This document shows positions 46,191-57,468 of a stretch of DNA of 64,000 bases, piece after piece. Position 1 is the stretch's first letter. Each line of letters opens with the position of its first letter. The notes beneath the pieces were generated by a model. The model did not search any database. It saw nothing but the letters and a program-made list of their open reading frames with translations, and had not been told where the DNA came from. Position numbers and translations under genes: made by a program. The DNA is taken from NCBI RefSeq assembly GCF_016545825.1, contig NC_052622.1, forward strand, positions 3,663,001 through 3,727,000, written 5' to 3'. Origin of the DNA: Eucalyptus grandis (lineage: Eukaryota > Streptophyta > Magnoliopsida > Myrtales > Myrtaceae).

Positions 46191-48426
46191 GAGACAGCTA
46201 GAACTGAGGACGAGTTTCAAGTAGCTCAAGAATTTGCATAAGGGAGCTGCCCATCAATGTGCCAACTACAATGTTTGCTCATCGGGCTTACGATGAAACA
46301 GGGCCTCTTCGCAGAGACGTGTATTGACTTGGCACAGGTAGCAAGAGGTTATATCTGCAAAGAGGTTCTCTTGCGACGCGTCGGAGGATTTACCATTGCT
46401 ACACTACACTATGGAGAAGTGAATTTCTTGCTTGGGAGTGGTCCCACCTTCTCAGGACATGTAAATGTGAGGTCGAAGTTGAATGCTCGGCTCATACGCC
46501 GGGTCCCGTGAAACGATCTGGGGGTGCTGCAATGGCAAAGGAATCTTTGCGCACAGATCCTATATCGGGATAATGGTAATCATGTATATAGCTTGTTCGA
46601 AAATACAGCACATGGTGTATTTAATCACGTAAATTGCGATAAACTGTAACTATTCATCGTGTCATGTTCTATTTTGGAGCCCTAGAGTGGGCATGCTTAA
46701 GATAAACGGAGGACCTCAGTACTATTGCTTTTACAGACAGTTACCCAAGGCTGATCAAGAAATAGCTAGCATAGTGCGTAATCAAAGTTGTAGCAATATG
46801 CTAAAAAATTGCTGATATTTGCAGAGAACAACTTAGTTTTTATCTTTCCTCTTTTAAATAAAAAGATTGAAGACAGATGAGCAATAGAATTTGGAAGAAC
46901 GTGATGGACAAAAACTGATAATGGATAGAGCAATAGCAATTTAGTCTTTGGTTTTGTTTTATATTCTGTTTGTTTCATAGATTTGGAAAATATTTTTTAA
47001 TATTAATCAATTATATCAATTCAAATAATTAGTTCATGAAAAGTTCTCTCCATCCCTTGCAATTATGCATGTCTAAATATTTTTATGAATGTTAAAAATC
47101 TCTTATTCATAATTTTTTATAGGCAATACAAGTAATATTCATTTTTAAAAGTGATACAAATGCATAACTTTTAAGGTGCGTACACGGTGCGTACACAAAG
47201 ATCAAACCGCACCATCCCTCACAAGATATGAGAGAACATTGCGCAGGTGGTCGGTTTGGGACTCATAGAAAAGAAGAAAAATGGCTTTTCCTTGAACTTA
47301 CATATTTCGTGCCATTCATGTTACTATTCTGGTTGTGGTCTAAGAAGCAAGATGAGGCTACATAATTTCAACCTTCTCATTTTGGTGCGAAAACAGCAAA
47401 AGTGGCATACCGTTATTTTTGCATTTTCTAAATTTATTTTCAGAGTTTCAGACGACTTAAAAGCAGGAGAAATTGCCAAAGGCCTCAAGAGATAATTTCT
47501 TTGAAGGTTGTAAGAGGGAAAACTAGAAGAAAGAAAAAGAAAATAAAACATTTTCCCTACAATCTAGGGAAATTTCCGTACCAGAAAAAAGATCAAGTCC
47601 AGCAAAACATATGGCTCCTCTCCAACAACAACCCATTAGGAGACCACTTGTCTTCATCCATTTCATTAGTGATATGAAAAAACCAAAGAAGAAGATAAAT
47701 TAGGAGGTTCATATTAGCAAGGATAACATAGAGCCAAGGCCCGAATCACTCACTTGCATACTTTAACCAAAAATAGAAAACTTTCATGACCTGAAACTAG
47801 AAAACGAAGAACAAAAACCAACCCAGGAGAGCATGTCTTATTGATGCAAAATCTATCATTTGTAACATCTCATTCCAAAATTTTTCACATAACGCAATGT
47901 TTAAACAAAGGAAAAACAATGGTGGACATAAATAAGGGAAGTACAACATGTCTCCAGAAGTGAGTTTGCAGAGGCCACTTGTTCTTAAGGCTGACGAAGC
48001 ATCTGTTCTCGAAAATTTCTCCTGTGGCTCCACCTCAGGGATCTCCTATAGATTGTAAAACTAACAATGCAAAAAGGGAAACCTTAGTTTAATGCATATT
48101 CCCATGGAGCCCGCCACCTTTTCTCATTCATGCCCACAGACACAAGGCTATGAATCCGACTGGAAACGAAAGTGGAGGAAGATTATACACAATTAGCAAA
48201 ACAAATTCCAAGATGAGAGGGAGAGGGAGGCCAAAAAGAACAGAAGCAAATGCTAATCCAATAAAGCGACAGAATGGCCATGAACTGGAAAAGGCCCCAT
48301 GAATGATACTTCCCCAGTGGTTGAACGAACTATTTCCCAAGCCGCAGCTATTGCTGTGAACTAACTCTCATGCATACCGATGAATGTAGAATTACATTGC
48401 CCAAAATGAGCTTTCAACTCCACTTG
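46191..48426. other. Former 3' UTR and intergenic DNA, no gene
   Basis: 46191-46520 is probably the RING copy's 3' UTR. GGTGCGTACAC is repeated in tandem at about 47175-47195. Minus-strand frames at 47797-48033 and 48128-48340 are hydrophobic but not recognised. The last few hundred bases are likely the 3' UTR of the NAA15-like gene. Confidence 0.4.
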
Positions 48427-50256
48427 TTAGATAGAGAGGTCCTTAAAAGCTTCCAGTTTTCCATTTGGCGCAAGAGAATCCATGCTTATGCCACCCGCAG
48501 GATGGTTGACTCCATTTTCAGGATTACTAGAAATCTGGTTGTACGAGGACTTTAGAACTGCAGAACTGCGACTTCCTTCAAAATACGTCGAGTGTGGGGA
48601 GTATTCGGCACAACGTAATTTCCATCCTGTTTAAGATGTATTTTACAAGTGTCAGAGACACCATCTCAAAAGTCAAATCTAGCTTTATCCAATCATAATA
48701 TCCTATCTTTGTATTCAGTAAAATGAGTAGGCCAATAAGGAAGTAGGGATAGAAGAATGGTCATCAGTAACGAAATTCACCGACGAGATCCCTCCCTGAC
48801 TCTCACACCCCAACACACACCCACCCAGCCACCCACTTGCTACCCTATACTGCTGCTACTCCAATTATTCCAACAGATACTCCACATTTTAAGCATAACT
48901 TTAACCAAAAACAGTTGACGAGATCAAAACTTACTTGATGCAGCATCCATATCAACTACAACTGAGGAGAGTAGCTTGTGAACCGCATTACAATCCTTGA
49001 GTTTCCATTCCTTAACTGATCCAAGCGCTCCATTTCTATGCGACATGACGTGGACATGCTCAACAGATTATCAAGGGGATGGCAGCGTAAAACAGTCCAA
49101 AACAAATGAAATGAAGATGGTAGACCTTCGTTGCACCAAACAGTACCTTTGCACCAAGTTGTTGCTTGAATCCTCAATTAATTTCACAGCCTTGCTCTTA
49201 TTGCTGGGTTCCAAAAGATACAGCATTTCTGCAGCAGCTGCCCTGTGCATCAAGGAATCTGCACACACAATAAAAAAAGACCAAGCACACTTAGAACATG
49301 TTATAACACACGTAAGAAAATTGTCTGATGTTGAGGATACCTTTATGCTTATCGAGGAATGACTCATTTGCCTCTAAAAGAGACTTCCCATGCAAATGAC
49401 TGCAAGATGAACAATTGTATGTGTTAAAAGACTGTCATATTGAAAAAACAAACAAGAAAGATATAGCAAGTCCAAAAGACAGGTTGTAAAGAACCTGATT
49501 TCTGGTCGTTCAGCTTCTAATACAGTGCAAATAAGTTTCTCGGAGTCAGTAGCTGGGGCAGCCATGGAACTAACTACGTGGAAAAACTTTAACTGCAGCA
49601 TAAGAAGCACCCATCAGGGACAACACCAAGCTGTCAAAGTCTCTAGCAACCGGGGAAACAATATAGACCACCACTGAAAAGAGTTGAGGAAAAAGCAGCA
49701 GCAACACAGATCAACATACTATGACTTGCATCAAAATTTACAGACACCCAAAAGATGCGACAAATATATCAACAGCTCAACCCAAGGAGTTAAGAGGACA
49801 TATGAAAATGATAAAATATCTCGAGTGCAAACTAGAGAGACACTAACCAGGCACCTATGTGTGTCAGGGCTTTCCGCGTCCAACCGGAGCAGCTGCTTCA
49901 CCGCCTGGGTTTATGAAAAGAGCAGCATATAAAGATGCATATATTAAAATGGAGTTAAGTAGAAAATTAAATTGCAAGCGGCACATATATAGGAAAAAGA
50001 AACAGAACATTTATCAGCTCGTCATTAAGTTACTCCGTACAATATGTTTCAAGAAGTTTCAAGAGTAAGAAAGTCACTGGACAAAAGAAAAAAGAAGAAG
50101 CAAAGTAACCCCAGGCAAAATTACCTGAAAAGCAAGCAAAGTTTTCCGCTTTCTCATATTTACTTCAAACGAAAGAATGTGTGTTTCCAAAGAATCAGGT
50201 GAGCTCCTTTCAAGCCGCTTCAAGTACTTTGTTGCCTCTGATAGTGGATCCTCGAC
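48427..50256 (-). pseudogene. NAA15 (NatA auxiliary subunit) C-terminal exons
   Basis: NAA15 is the TPR scaffold that anchors the NatA N-terminal acetyltransferase to ribosomes. Exons on the minus strand, each with AG/GT borders: 50256-50125 (VEDPLSEATKYLKRLE), 49904-49855 (AVKQLLRLDAESPDTH), 49592-49495 (EKLICTVLEAERPEI), 49399-49341 (GKSLLEANESFLDKHK), 49258-49147 (SLMHRAAAAEMLYLLEP), 49035-48935 (ALGSVKEWKLKDC) and 48626-48427 (WKLRCAEYSPHSTYFEG to a TAA). Only the last part of the family's roughly 900 residues is present. Phase fails at two junctions: exon 2 to 3 gives AGT TAA, and the final exon starts with one base too many. The copy is therefore truncated and frameshifted. The protein identity is from memory of plant NAA15. 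Confidence 0.8.
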
Positions 50257-50710
50257 CTACCACTACATATACATAATGGAATCCAGGTCACAGCAGCAAC
50301 TATTAATAAAAAGGAAGTAAGATAATATATGAAGCCAAAAAGAAGATTGCGTAGGAATATTATATACACTAATTTATCAGGAAGAAGCTGCTCATTGGTA
50401 CATATCATGCTCTCTCTAGAAATGATAAAGCACATTTTTTGGCGAAAGGAATGTAATCACCAATTCCAATATTAGTATTTTCATGTGCTTTTCAGAATCA
50501 AAATGGGCAGGCATTCGCGTATATGACAGAGTGCCTATCCCCCCTCCTTTACAAGACACTTTTTTTTTTAATTGTAGCCTAACTATTTCCCATTTCATAG
50601 ATGGATATCTAGGGACTCAAGTCTAAATAAAATTGACTGACACAATTGAAATTTGTACCAGACATATTTTACTCGAGTAATTATGAAAATTGAATCTAAC
50701 AAGAAAATAC

Positions 50711-51257
50711 CTGGTAAGTCCAGCTAACTTGGTGCGGAAGTCATTAAAGTTACTAGAAGGATTCTCATCACTAAGGATCTGGTGAAGTTCCTTCTCTTCA
50801 CACTGATGAAGCCTTTCCAATCTGGACTCTGCCTCACCTGGTAAAGAAACCATTTCATGTAAGTAAATAGGAAAACAAGAAGGATATGCATGGCCATTGT
50901 CTATCCACAATCCTACTCTCCAATACAAACCTTGCAAATACTCAAAAAATTGTTTCTTAGCATGATCATATTCTGGTAGATAATAACCATATGCATATGT
51001 CCACTTGAGCACTCGCCTACACTCAACTATCTGCAAACATCAAAGGAGCCTAATTTAGTTTCACGAAGCAGGTCGGGATAATAAATCAAAACACTCCATC
51101 AGATTTTAACCTACATAACAGCCGTATTTACATTCCAAACTGAAAATCACATAAATCATATTTAAGTTGAATTAAGTAATAAAACCTGTTGCCAGGCCTT
51201 TTTGATGAACTTCAACTATGACTCCGGCTGGCATTGTGTGTCACTAAGCTTATCAAA
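50711..51257 (-). pseudogene. Ariadne-type RBR E3 ligase, C-terminal exons
   Basis: Three exons with AG/GT borders: 51257-51186 (FDKLSDTQCQPES), 51030-50931 ([20 protein letters not shown]) and 50837-50711 ([20 protein letters not shown] and [12 protein letters not shown]). This is the Ariadne domain C-terminal to the RING-IBR-RING of plant ARI7/ARI8-type ligases. TAG at 51216-51218 stands where the family has Gln (PES*LKF versus PESQLKF). RING and IBR exons are missing upstream and the last exon is not found downstream. The piece is 455 bp from the NAA15 fragment on the same strand, although these are separate genes in plants. Confidence 0.82.
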
Positions 51258-51563
51258 CTGGCAAGAAGAAAAGACAAAACCTTATTTAATCAATAGCGAA
51301 GGGTCAGGAAGCATCCGTAGCACAACATAATTAAACCAGATGAATAGAAAAGAAATGCATCTCGCTTCCTATCACAAGAAAACAAAGATCAATCTGTTAA
51401 TTTAACATCATAAGTAGTTTATCGCAACTCAACTTGCCCAGTTGCCACTTAGCATCAACAACCCAATATAGATTCTTTAGACACAACCGCAATCCTTAGT
51501 GTACTCAATATCCATGACGGTGACTAAAATGTTAGCCCAAGTACGAGAGAGGCAAACACATAC

Positions 51564-51709
51564 GAAACAAAGATCTTCTGGTCTTGTAGCACTCCTTACA
51601 CTTGGCCAATGCCTCTGCAACAAACCGTGGCCCAAGAGCTGAACCTCTGATTCCAACTGAAAGTACTTGAGTAAAGCGATCCACGGGAGAAGTAGGAGGG
51701 GGCTTAATC
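51564..51709 (-). pseudogene. Isolated exon of an unrecognised gene
   Basis: An open stretch from an AG acceptor (TTGTAG) to a GT donor (TTTC before GTATGTG) reads [19 protein letters not shown], then [20 protein letters not shown]. Codon-like composition and the splice borders suggest a genuine exon, but I cannot name the protein. It does not continue the Ariadne text next to it, so it may come from a third gene. Confidence 0.45.
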
Positions 51710-52276
51710 TACAAATTAAGTGTCAAACATAATCAAGTCAATCAATTCGTCTGTGTCCAATGCAATCAACTAAGCACACTAAAAGAAAACCAACGATCAA
51801 AAACCAAAATTCATGCTGACATTAATCGGAAAACCTGAAGAAAGTTTTGAAATTACTCATCTCAGAGTCAGAAATTTCCATACATGGTCATTTCAAGTGA
51901 ATAATACGTAAACGATCTCTCTATCTCTTCGACCAAAAACCAATTCAATTTATCCTCGACTCGCGCTTCCTCGAGACTAAGACAATGCTGGCATTTACTA
52001 AAAAACTGACATAGGCATCTACGACAGCAAACCAATTCCCAAGATAAAAAAAAAAAAAAAAAAGGTTCTCTCTAGGAGTCCTCTGCTCCTGATCACTCAT
52101 CTACAGGATCTTTACAGAAACCTGTTTCCCAATTATAATCCCAGATTAGAATTCGAGTGATCCACGCCAAACAATTTACCAAACAACTATCAGCCACATG
52201 CACCAGCATGAATTAAAAGTCATTCTTACTAACTATCCCATAAACAATCGCACCTTATCACTCCATTCACAGACCC
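51710..52276. other. Sequence between exon fragment and LTR, no gene
   Basis: Contains an A20-like run near 52047-52064. The last 100 bases next to the primer-binding site are probably the 5' leader of the LTR element. Confidence 0.35.
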
Positions 52277-52288
52277 GCTCTGATACCA
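52277..52288 (-). promoter_or_regulatory. Primer-binding site next to LTR
   Basis: Reverse complement TGGTATCAGAGC, 11 bases from the end of the LTR at 52300. It marks the LTR as a 5' LTR of an element that read leftwards. No gag or pol follows, so the body was deleted. Confidence 0.8.
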
Positions 52289-52299
52289 CTTAAACGGGA

Positions 52300-53039
52300 T
52301 GTCACGCCCCCGATCCTCCGAGCGCGTGAACATCCCACTCGGTCGATAGAAATGCAACTTCCCATGACACGTCACCGACCCATTCAATTTTATTATGCAT
52401 GCGGAAGCGAAACAAATCCCCTGACAACATTAAACTTGAGATAGAAAAGCAGGCAATCAATCACAACCAAACAAGCTTTCTTATAAACACATAGATTTAT
52501 ATACAACACCGAATTGCCTACAAAATAGACCGCTAAACAAAAGGGAGGCGTCCTATGACCAACTTATCGAACACGTTCGCCAATTCTTCGATCTCCACCT
52601 TTCGAACTCAGGACTTCCGATCCTCCACGACCGTCATCTAGAGACCTGAAATATTATCCCACAACCGGGATGAGACTACGTCTCGGCGAGTCCTACCCTC
52701 TAAAACTCAATTAGGAAGAAAATACGCCTCAGGGCGCTTTAGCCACACAAATAAAATAGAAGACTTACCTCGCTTCAGTTCCTTCCTGCACATCAGTACA
52801 ATTCATATTCAAACAATGCTGATCATTCACAATGATTCAATTCAATCATATTATCTATCTTTCCATACCGTCTACCAAATCAGTTGTTAATACGACATAT
52901 GCTTTCCAAAGCTGTAGCTGATAGATAATATAATAGCTCGATAGCTCGCCAGAAGTTGCCGCAATATTCATATAGTATACTATAGCTCACCAGAAGTTGC
53001 CGCAATATTCAATATAGTATATTATAGCTCACCAAAAGC

Positions 53040-53097
<58 letters not shown>

Positions 53098-55404
53098 TAA
53101 TTGCTCGCCTAAACGGATACATATATATAAACCAATGCTCGCCAAGGCTGATCATTCAATAATAAACCATAGAAGTGGATATACAATCCAATAACACTCA
53201 ACGATTCAAACTAGTCATATAAATCAATTACGGTGCTAAAAGCCAACACCGGGTATTTTCAAGTTAAATACCACAACTTCAACAATATCACTCAATTCCA
53301 CACTTTTGGAATATTTAACCATAATCATCAATAACTCAATTTCTCAATTTAAACATACAATTAACACAAATCGACCGCACTTTGTTGCAATCAACCCGAA
53401 ATTCTAACGACCGGCCATCCCAAGGCATAATTTTCGAAATTATTAAATAATTAAATTTAATTCCGAAAATTAAATAATTAAATATTATATTATAATAATA
53501 TAATTTAATAAAATAATATTTAAAAATTCGAAATAATTAATTAATTTAAAATAATTAATTAGGGCTTAAACAAGATTATGCTAAATTAAACATACCATTA
53601 GCCCTAATTAAACATCCATTAAACTAATCATACAACTAATCTAAATTACATTAAATAATCTAATTTAATCACATAAACCTAATTAGACTAATCTAAACAC
53701 CCTTTAAGCGTCATTAACTCACTAAGCAAGAATTAGAGGATAAACTCACCGGATTAACATTCCAGCGAGTCCACGGCGAAGGCGACACCAAGGCGGGCGA
53801 TAAACCTCAAGGCGGCGACACCAACCAAGGCCGAGAAGACACCTAAAACGGGCCTCGAAGACCTCACAGCTTTCTGGTTTTATGCTTCTGATCTGGGTTG
53901 AACTGCAGAGAAGAAACCAACAACTTCAACGGCGAAAACAAGCCGATCGGAGCTCCAGCAAGTGGGTGGTTGGCAACCAATGGCTCCCGGGGTCTTGGGG
54001 ATCTTATAGGAGGTTGGGATGGGCAAAGGGAGGGTCGGAAAGGGGCGAAACAGCAAGAAAACGTGGAACAGGCGGAGCAGGGCGGAACCAGACGGTCCGG
54101 CGAGCGGCAGCTTCTCTCAGTATTTCGGGACGACTGGAGAATCGTTCCGGCGAGAGGTGGATGCTCCGGAACGGGCTGGATGTTCTCGTGACAACGGTGG
54201 GTGGAGCGTTCGCTGATTCAACCGGGAAGTTAACTTTTTACTCGGATCTTTGGCGAAAGGTCGGCTGGAGCAGAAACTGGAACGAGGAGAAAACAGGGGA
54301 GGAAATGGAGTCCGATGGGCATGCAACAGTGGAGGGCTATTGCTGCTCGGTTTCTATGGTTTTGCTAAGCCTCTCTCCTTCAACAACAATGGAGAAAGCC
54401 ACAATTTAAGGGAGAAGAAGGCTGCTGAGCAAGAGGGGTCTCCTTGGGCTTTTTAGAGCTCAACACTTCATTCTCTCATTGGCTTTACCCCCACCATGAC
54501 ATCACATGACCTCAGCCACTCTCTCTCCTCAAGCTTCCTCCACAAGCTTGTTAATAGGTGCAAAATGTCCCTAGCCCCATGGCATACGAATTTTAGACAT
54601 TTTCAGGCATCAAATTCAATCAATTCTCACTCAATTCCATCCAATTGAAGCTAAATTAAATCAACCCATGTGTCCTCGGCCTTCTCATGGCATTTCCCCA
54701 TCAAATGATCCAACTTGCATCCTGAAGATTCGATTAAAAACGGCCCTCTGACAATCCCGAACAAAAACGACATTACTTTGTTTTTCCGCCAAAAATATTA
54801 GTTTGTAGAAAAATCTTCCTGGAGATGAGTCGACATTCCTAAATGAATGGTGTGACTTGACGTAACTTCCAATTTCGTAATCGGGTTCAATTTCACGGTT
54901 AAATTCAATGCGGGCGCGACTTTAGCGCGTCCTAATCCACCATGTAGCTTTTAGGAATTTTCTGTGCAATTGACCTGTGGTTGATTATTTTCAAGCCACA
55001 AAGTGCATCTTCGACACATTGGCGACTCTCGATTATTGTAGAAATCTTGAGGTTTCAAATACGGACACATGGTACCAAAACGATAGAGAAATCGGTCTAG
55101 TGCCGATCAACAAGAATTGTGCAATTAGGTGGAATCACCCACACTGAATTACATGATTCTGTTGAATCAACCTATCTCCGGTCTCTAATCGGTCTGTGCC
55201 GTAATGACCCTTGCAAATTAAGACGGTCCAAGCCAGTCGTTCTGGTCGAATTCTCAAGTCTATTGCGTTTAGATTCCTTAACGACTTTACCTGATAGACT
55301 AGTTATCTCATGAGTGGCCAACTCAAAGAAGAAAGCTATAGACTCGAAGATGAAATGCCTGACTTATTTAATTGAAATCAGAATTGGAAAATCGGGATGT
55401 CACA
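52300..55404 (-). mobile_element. 3.1-kb gypsy-like LTR with primer site, rest deleted
   Basis: In its own orientation it starts TGTGACATCCCGAT (55404) and ends GGGGGCGTGACA (52300). The TG..CA ends and adjacent primer-binding site define it. Its first third (54700-55404) repeats in 56090-56821, showing two LTRs of one family. It contains a GC-rich proline/glycine block (53740-54470) and a long TA microsatellite. Chromovirus affinity is possible but untested. Confidence 0.75.
53044..53095. repeat. (TA)n microsatellite
   Basis: About 26 TA units inside the LTR, preceded by three copies of a CTCACCA(G/A)AAG(T/C)TGCCGCAATATTC-like unit at about 52945-53045. Confidence 0.95.
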
Positions 55405-56821
55405 CGTTGCACTACGAGGTTCGCAAGGGCTTGGAAACGGGCCTTGAAGCCCATGGGACTTGTTGGTCTTCAGCTTCTGTGCGTGGCAGAGAAAGGAGGA
55501 ACCGGTGGCTGGTTGAGGCTGAAACGGGCAGGGATGAGGAGCGGATGGCTGTAACGGTGCTCGGTGGGGGCGAACGGCGGCTGCGGCAACTCAGATGGTG
55601 ACAAACGGCTCTAGACGATGGCTCACGGACACACTGACGGTGAGACAAGTGCGAGACTAGCAGCGGACGGCTGGACGTGAGCGGGACGAGCAACAGCGTG
55701 CGGGCGAGCGGGCGCGGCTTCGGCTAATCGAACAGTGGCCAGGGGTGGTCGGACGGAGCTGGTTGGCTTGGCTGGCTGCTTCCTCTAGTTTTCTCGGTCT
55801 TCTACATAGCAAGAAAGGGGAGAGTAGCCGACTGGAGAAGAAGATGGAGACAGTAGCCTTAGAGGGACCTTATTTGCTTCAAGCCTATCCCTTTGTTCCC
55901 TTGAAGTGGCCCCACATGACTCAGCTCTATCCTCAGCCATTTTGTGCACACATAACTCCCTAGAACACTCCCCAAGTGGTCCAAAAGTTGATGGACCAAG
56001 GGACCTACGAATTTACACATTTACACCTCAATTCCATTCAATTCCTCCTGAATTAATCCACCCGATCCCCATAAATTCCACCATTGTGTCCATGATCAAA
56101 TTGGTATTTTTCCTCGCCCATAGAACCAATTTGCATCCCAAAAATGTGATAAAAACGATCCCCGAATTTTCCAATAAAAAACGGCTCTATTTTGACTTTT
56201 CGCCATAAATCTCGGTTTGCGAGAAAAATTTTCGGAGGATGAGTCAACGTTCCTAAAATGACTCATGACATGACAGAACTTTTAATTTCTGAAATTGGAT
56301 TCAAATTCACGGTTAATTTTAATCTGGCGCGATTTTAGCTTGACCTAGCCTACTGGGTAACTTTTAGAAATTTTTGGTGCAAATGACCTGTGGTCAATTT
56401 TCTTCGAGCCACAATGAACCTCTTCGATACATTGGCGACTCTCGGTGGTCGTGAAAATTTTGAGGTTTCAAATACGGACATAAGGTACCAAAACGACGTA
56501 AAATCGCCCAGTGTCGATCGACGAGGAATTTTGCAATTTGGTGGAATCACCCACATTTAGCCACACATCTCAGTCGAACCAACCTATCTCTTATCTCTAA
56601 TTGATCTTTACTGTGCCGTAATGATCTCTGTAGATGAGCGCGATAGAGTAGTCGATTCCTAGTCGAATTCTCAAGTCTATTGCGTTAAAATCCCTTAATG
56701 GCTTCCCCCGATAATCTAGTTATCTCATGAGTGATCAGCTCAGAGAATAGCACTATAGATGCGTCGATAAAATGCTCGATTTATCTAATTGAAAACGGAA
56801 TTGAAATTTCAGGATGTCACA
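55405..56821 (-). mobile_element. Truncated LTR of the same family, split by the LTR at its left
   Basis: Starts TGTGACATCC at 56821, directly next to LRK10L 3' flank. It shares with 54700-55404 the blocks GGTGGAATCACCCACA, AACCAACCTATCTC, CATTGGCGACTCTCG, TTTGAGGTTTCAAATACGGACA and CATGGTACCAAAACGA-like. It breaks off at 55405 in the GC-rich block where the other LTR begins. The rest of it is not visible. Confidence 0.7.
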
Positions 56822-57468
56822 CCTAATATCAAAAGAAAAAAAAAACAAAACTTCATAGAATTTGGAGAACACTTAATAGAATTACTTGTCAGTAAATTTC
56901 AAGTTTAAAAAAAAAAACGGAATACGAGTTCTTTCAAGCGTAAACTTCATAAAATTGTTTCATGTAAGACCTTCTTTTCCATGTTGATGAGAGTTGTTTC
57001 TCACATAGACATATGATGTATACTTTGTATAATGTATACATGGATATTTTCTCTAAAAAAGTATTCATAAGCCAAAGTTAGCAGTTTTTGATATCAAGAA
57101 ATCATGTGCTGGCAATAGCACGTTAAGTAGCAAGATCGCTGGTTAACATCAGCTTTTCAATTGGCATTACCCTAAATCATATATCGAGGGAGTAAAATTT
57201 TCAATGTTCATCGCCTTCCCCTACCATTTGTGTCCTTGCCCTCTTACCAATTTGTTTATCCTTGTGAAGGAGGATAGATGAGAGTAATTTATGAGATTAA
57301 AACTATATGAAAAACAATAACACAACATTAACCTCAGAGCTAGAAAAAGAAAATCTTGAAAGTAATCACTGTCAAGCTAAACTAGCCAAGTCCCTCCCAA
57401 CATAATACTAGATTGTGCAGACATATAACAAATACACAAACTTTTCCAATCAAACTATGCATGAGCCT
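56822..57468 (-). repeat. 3' flank of intact LRK10L (copies at 6691-6921 and 27690-27975)
   Basis: Downstream of the stop codon. The gene-proximal part (57180-57468) matches the flank of the inverted pseudogene. The distal part (56822-57065) matches the fragment at 6691-6921. It probably includes the 3' UTR; no canonical polyadenylation signal could be singled out. Confidence 0.6.

Noticed and set aside
47797..48340. Hydrophobic minus-strand frames as a membrane protein
   Set aside because: Two unlinked short frames without splice borders or recognisable family; they fall where NAA15 3' UTR is expected.
53882..54470. Plus-strand frames of up to 175 residues, glycine/arginine-rich
   Set aside because: Inside the LTR 52300-55404 and antisense to it. 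Open only because of GC-rich composition.
55314..55693. Pair of overlapping frames of about 95 residues on opposite strands
   Set aside because: Crosses the junction of two LTRs and has no recognisable domain.
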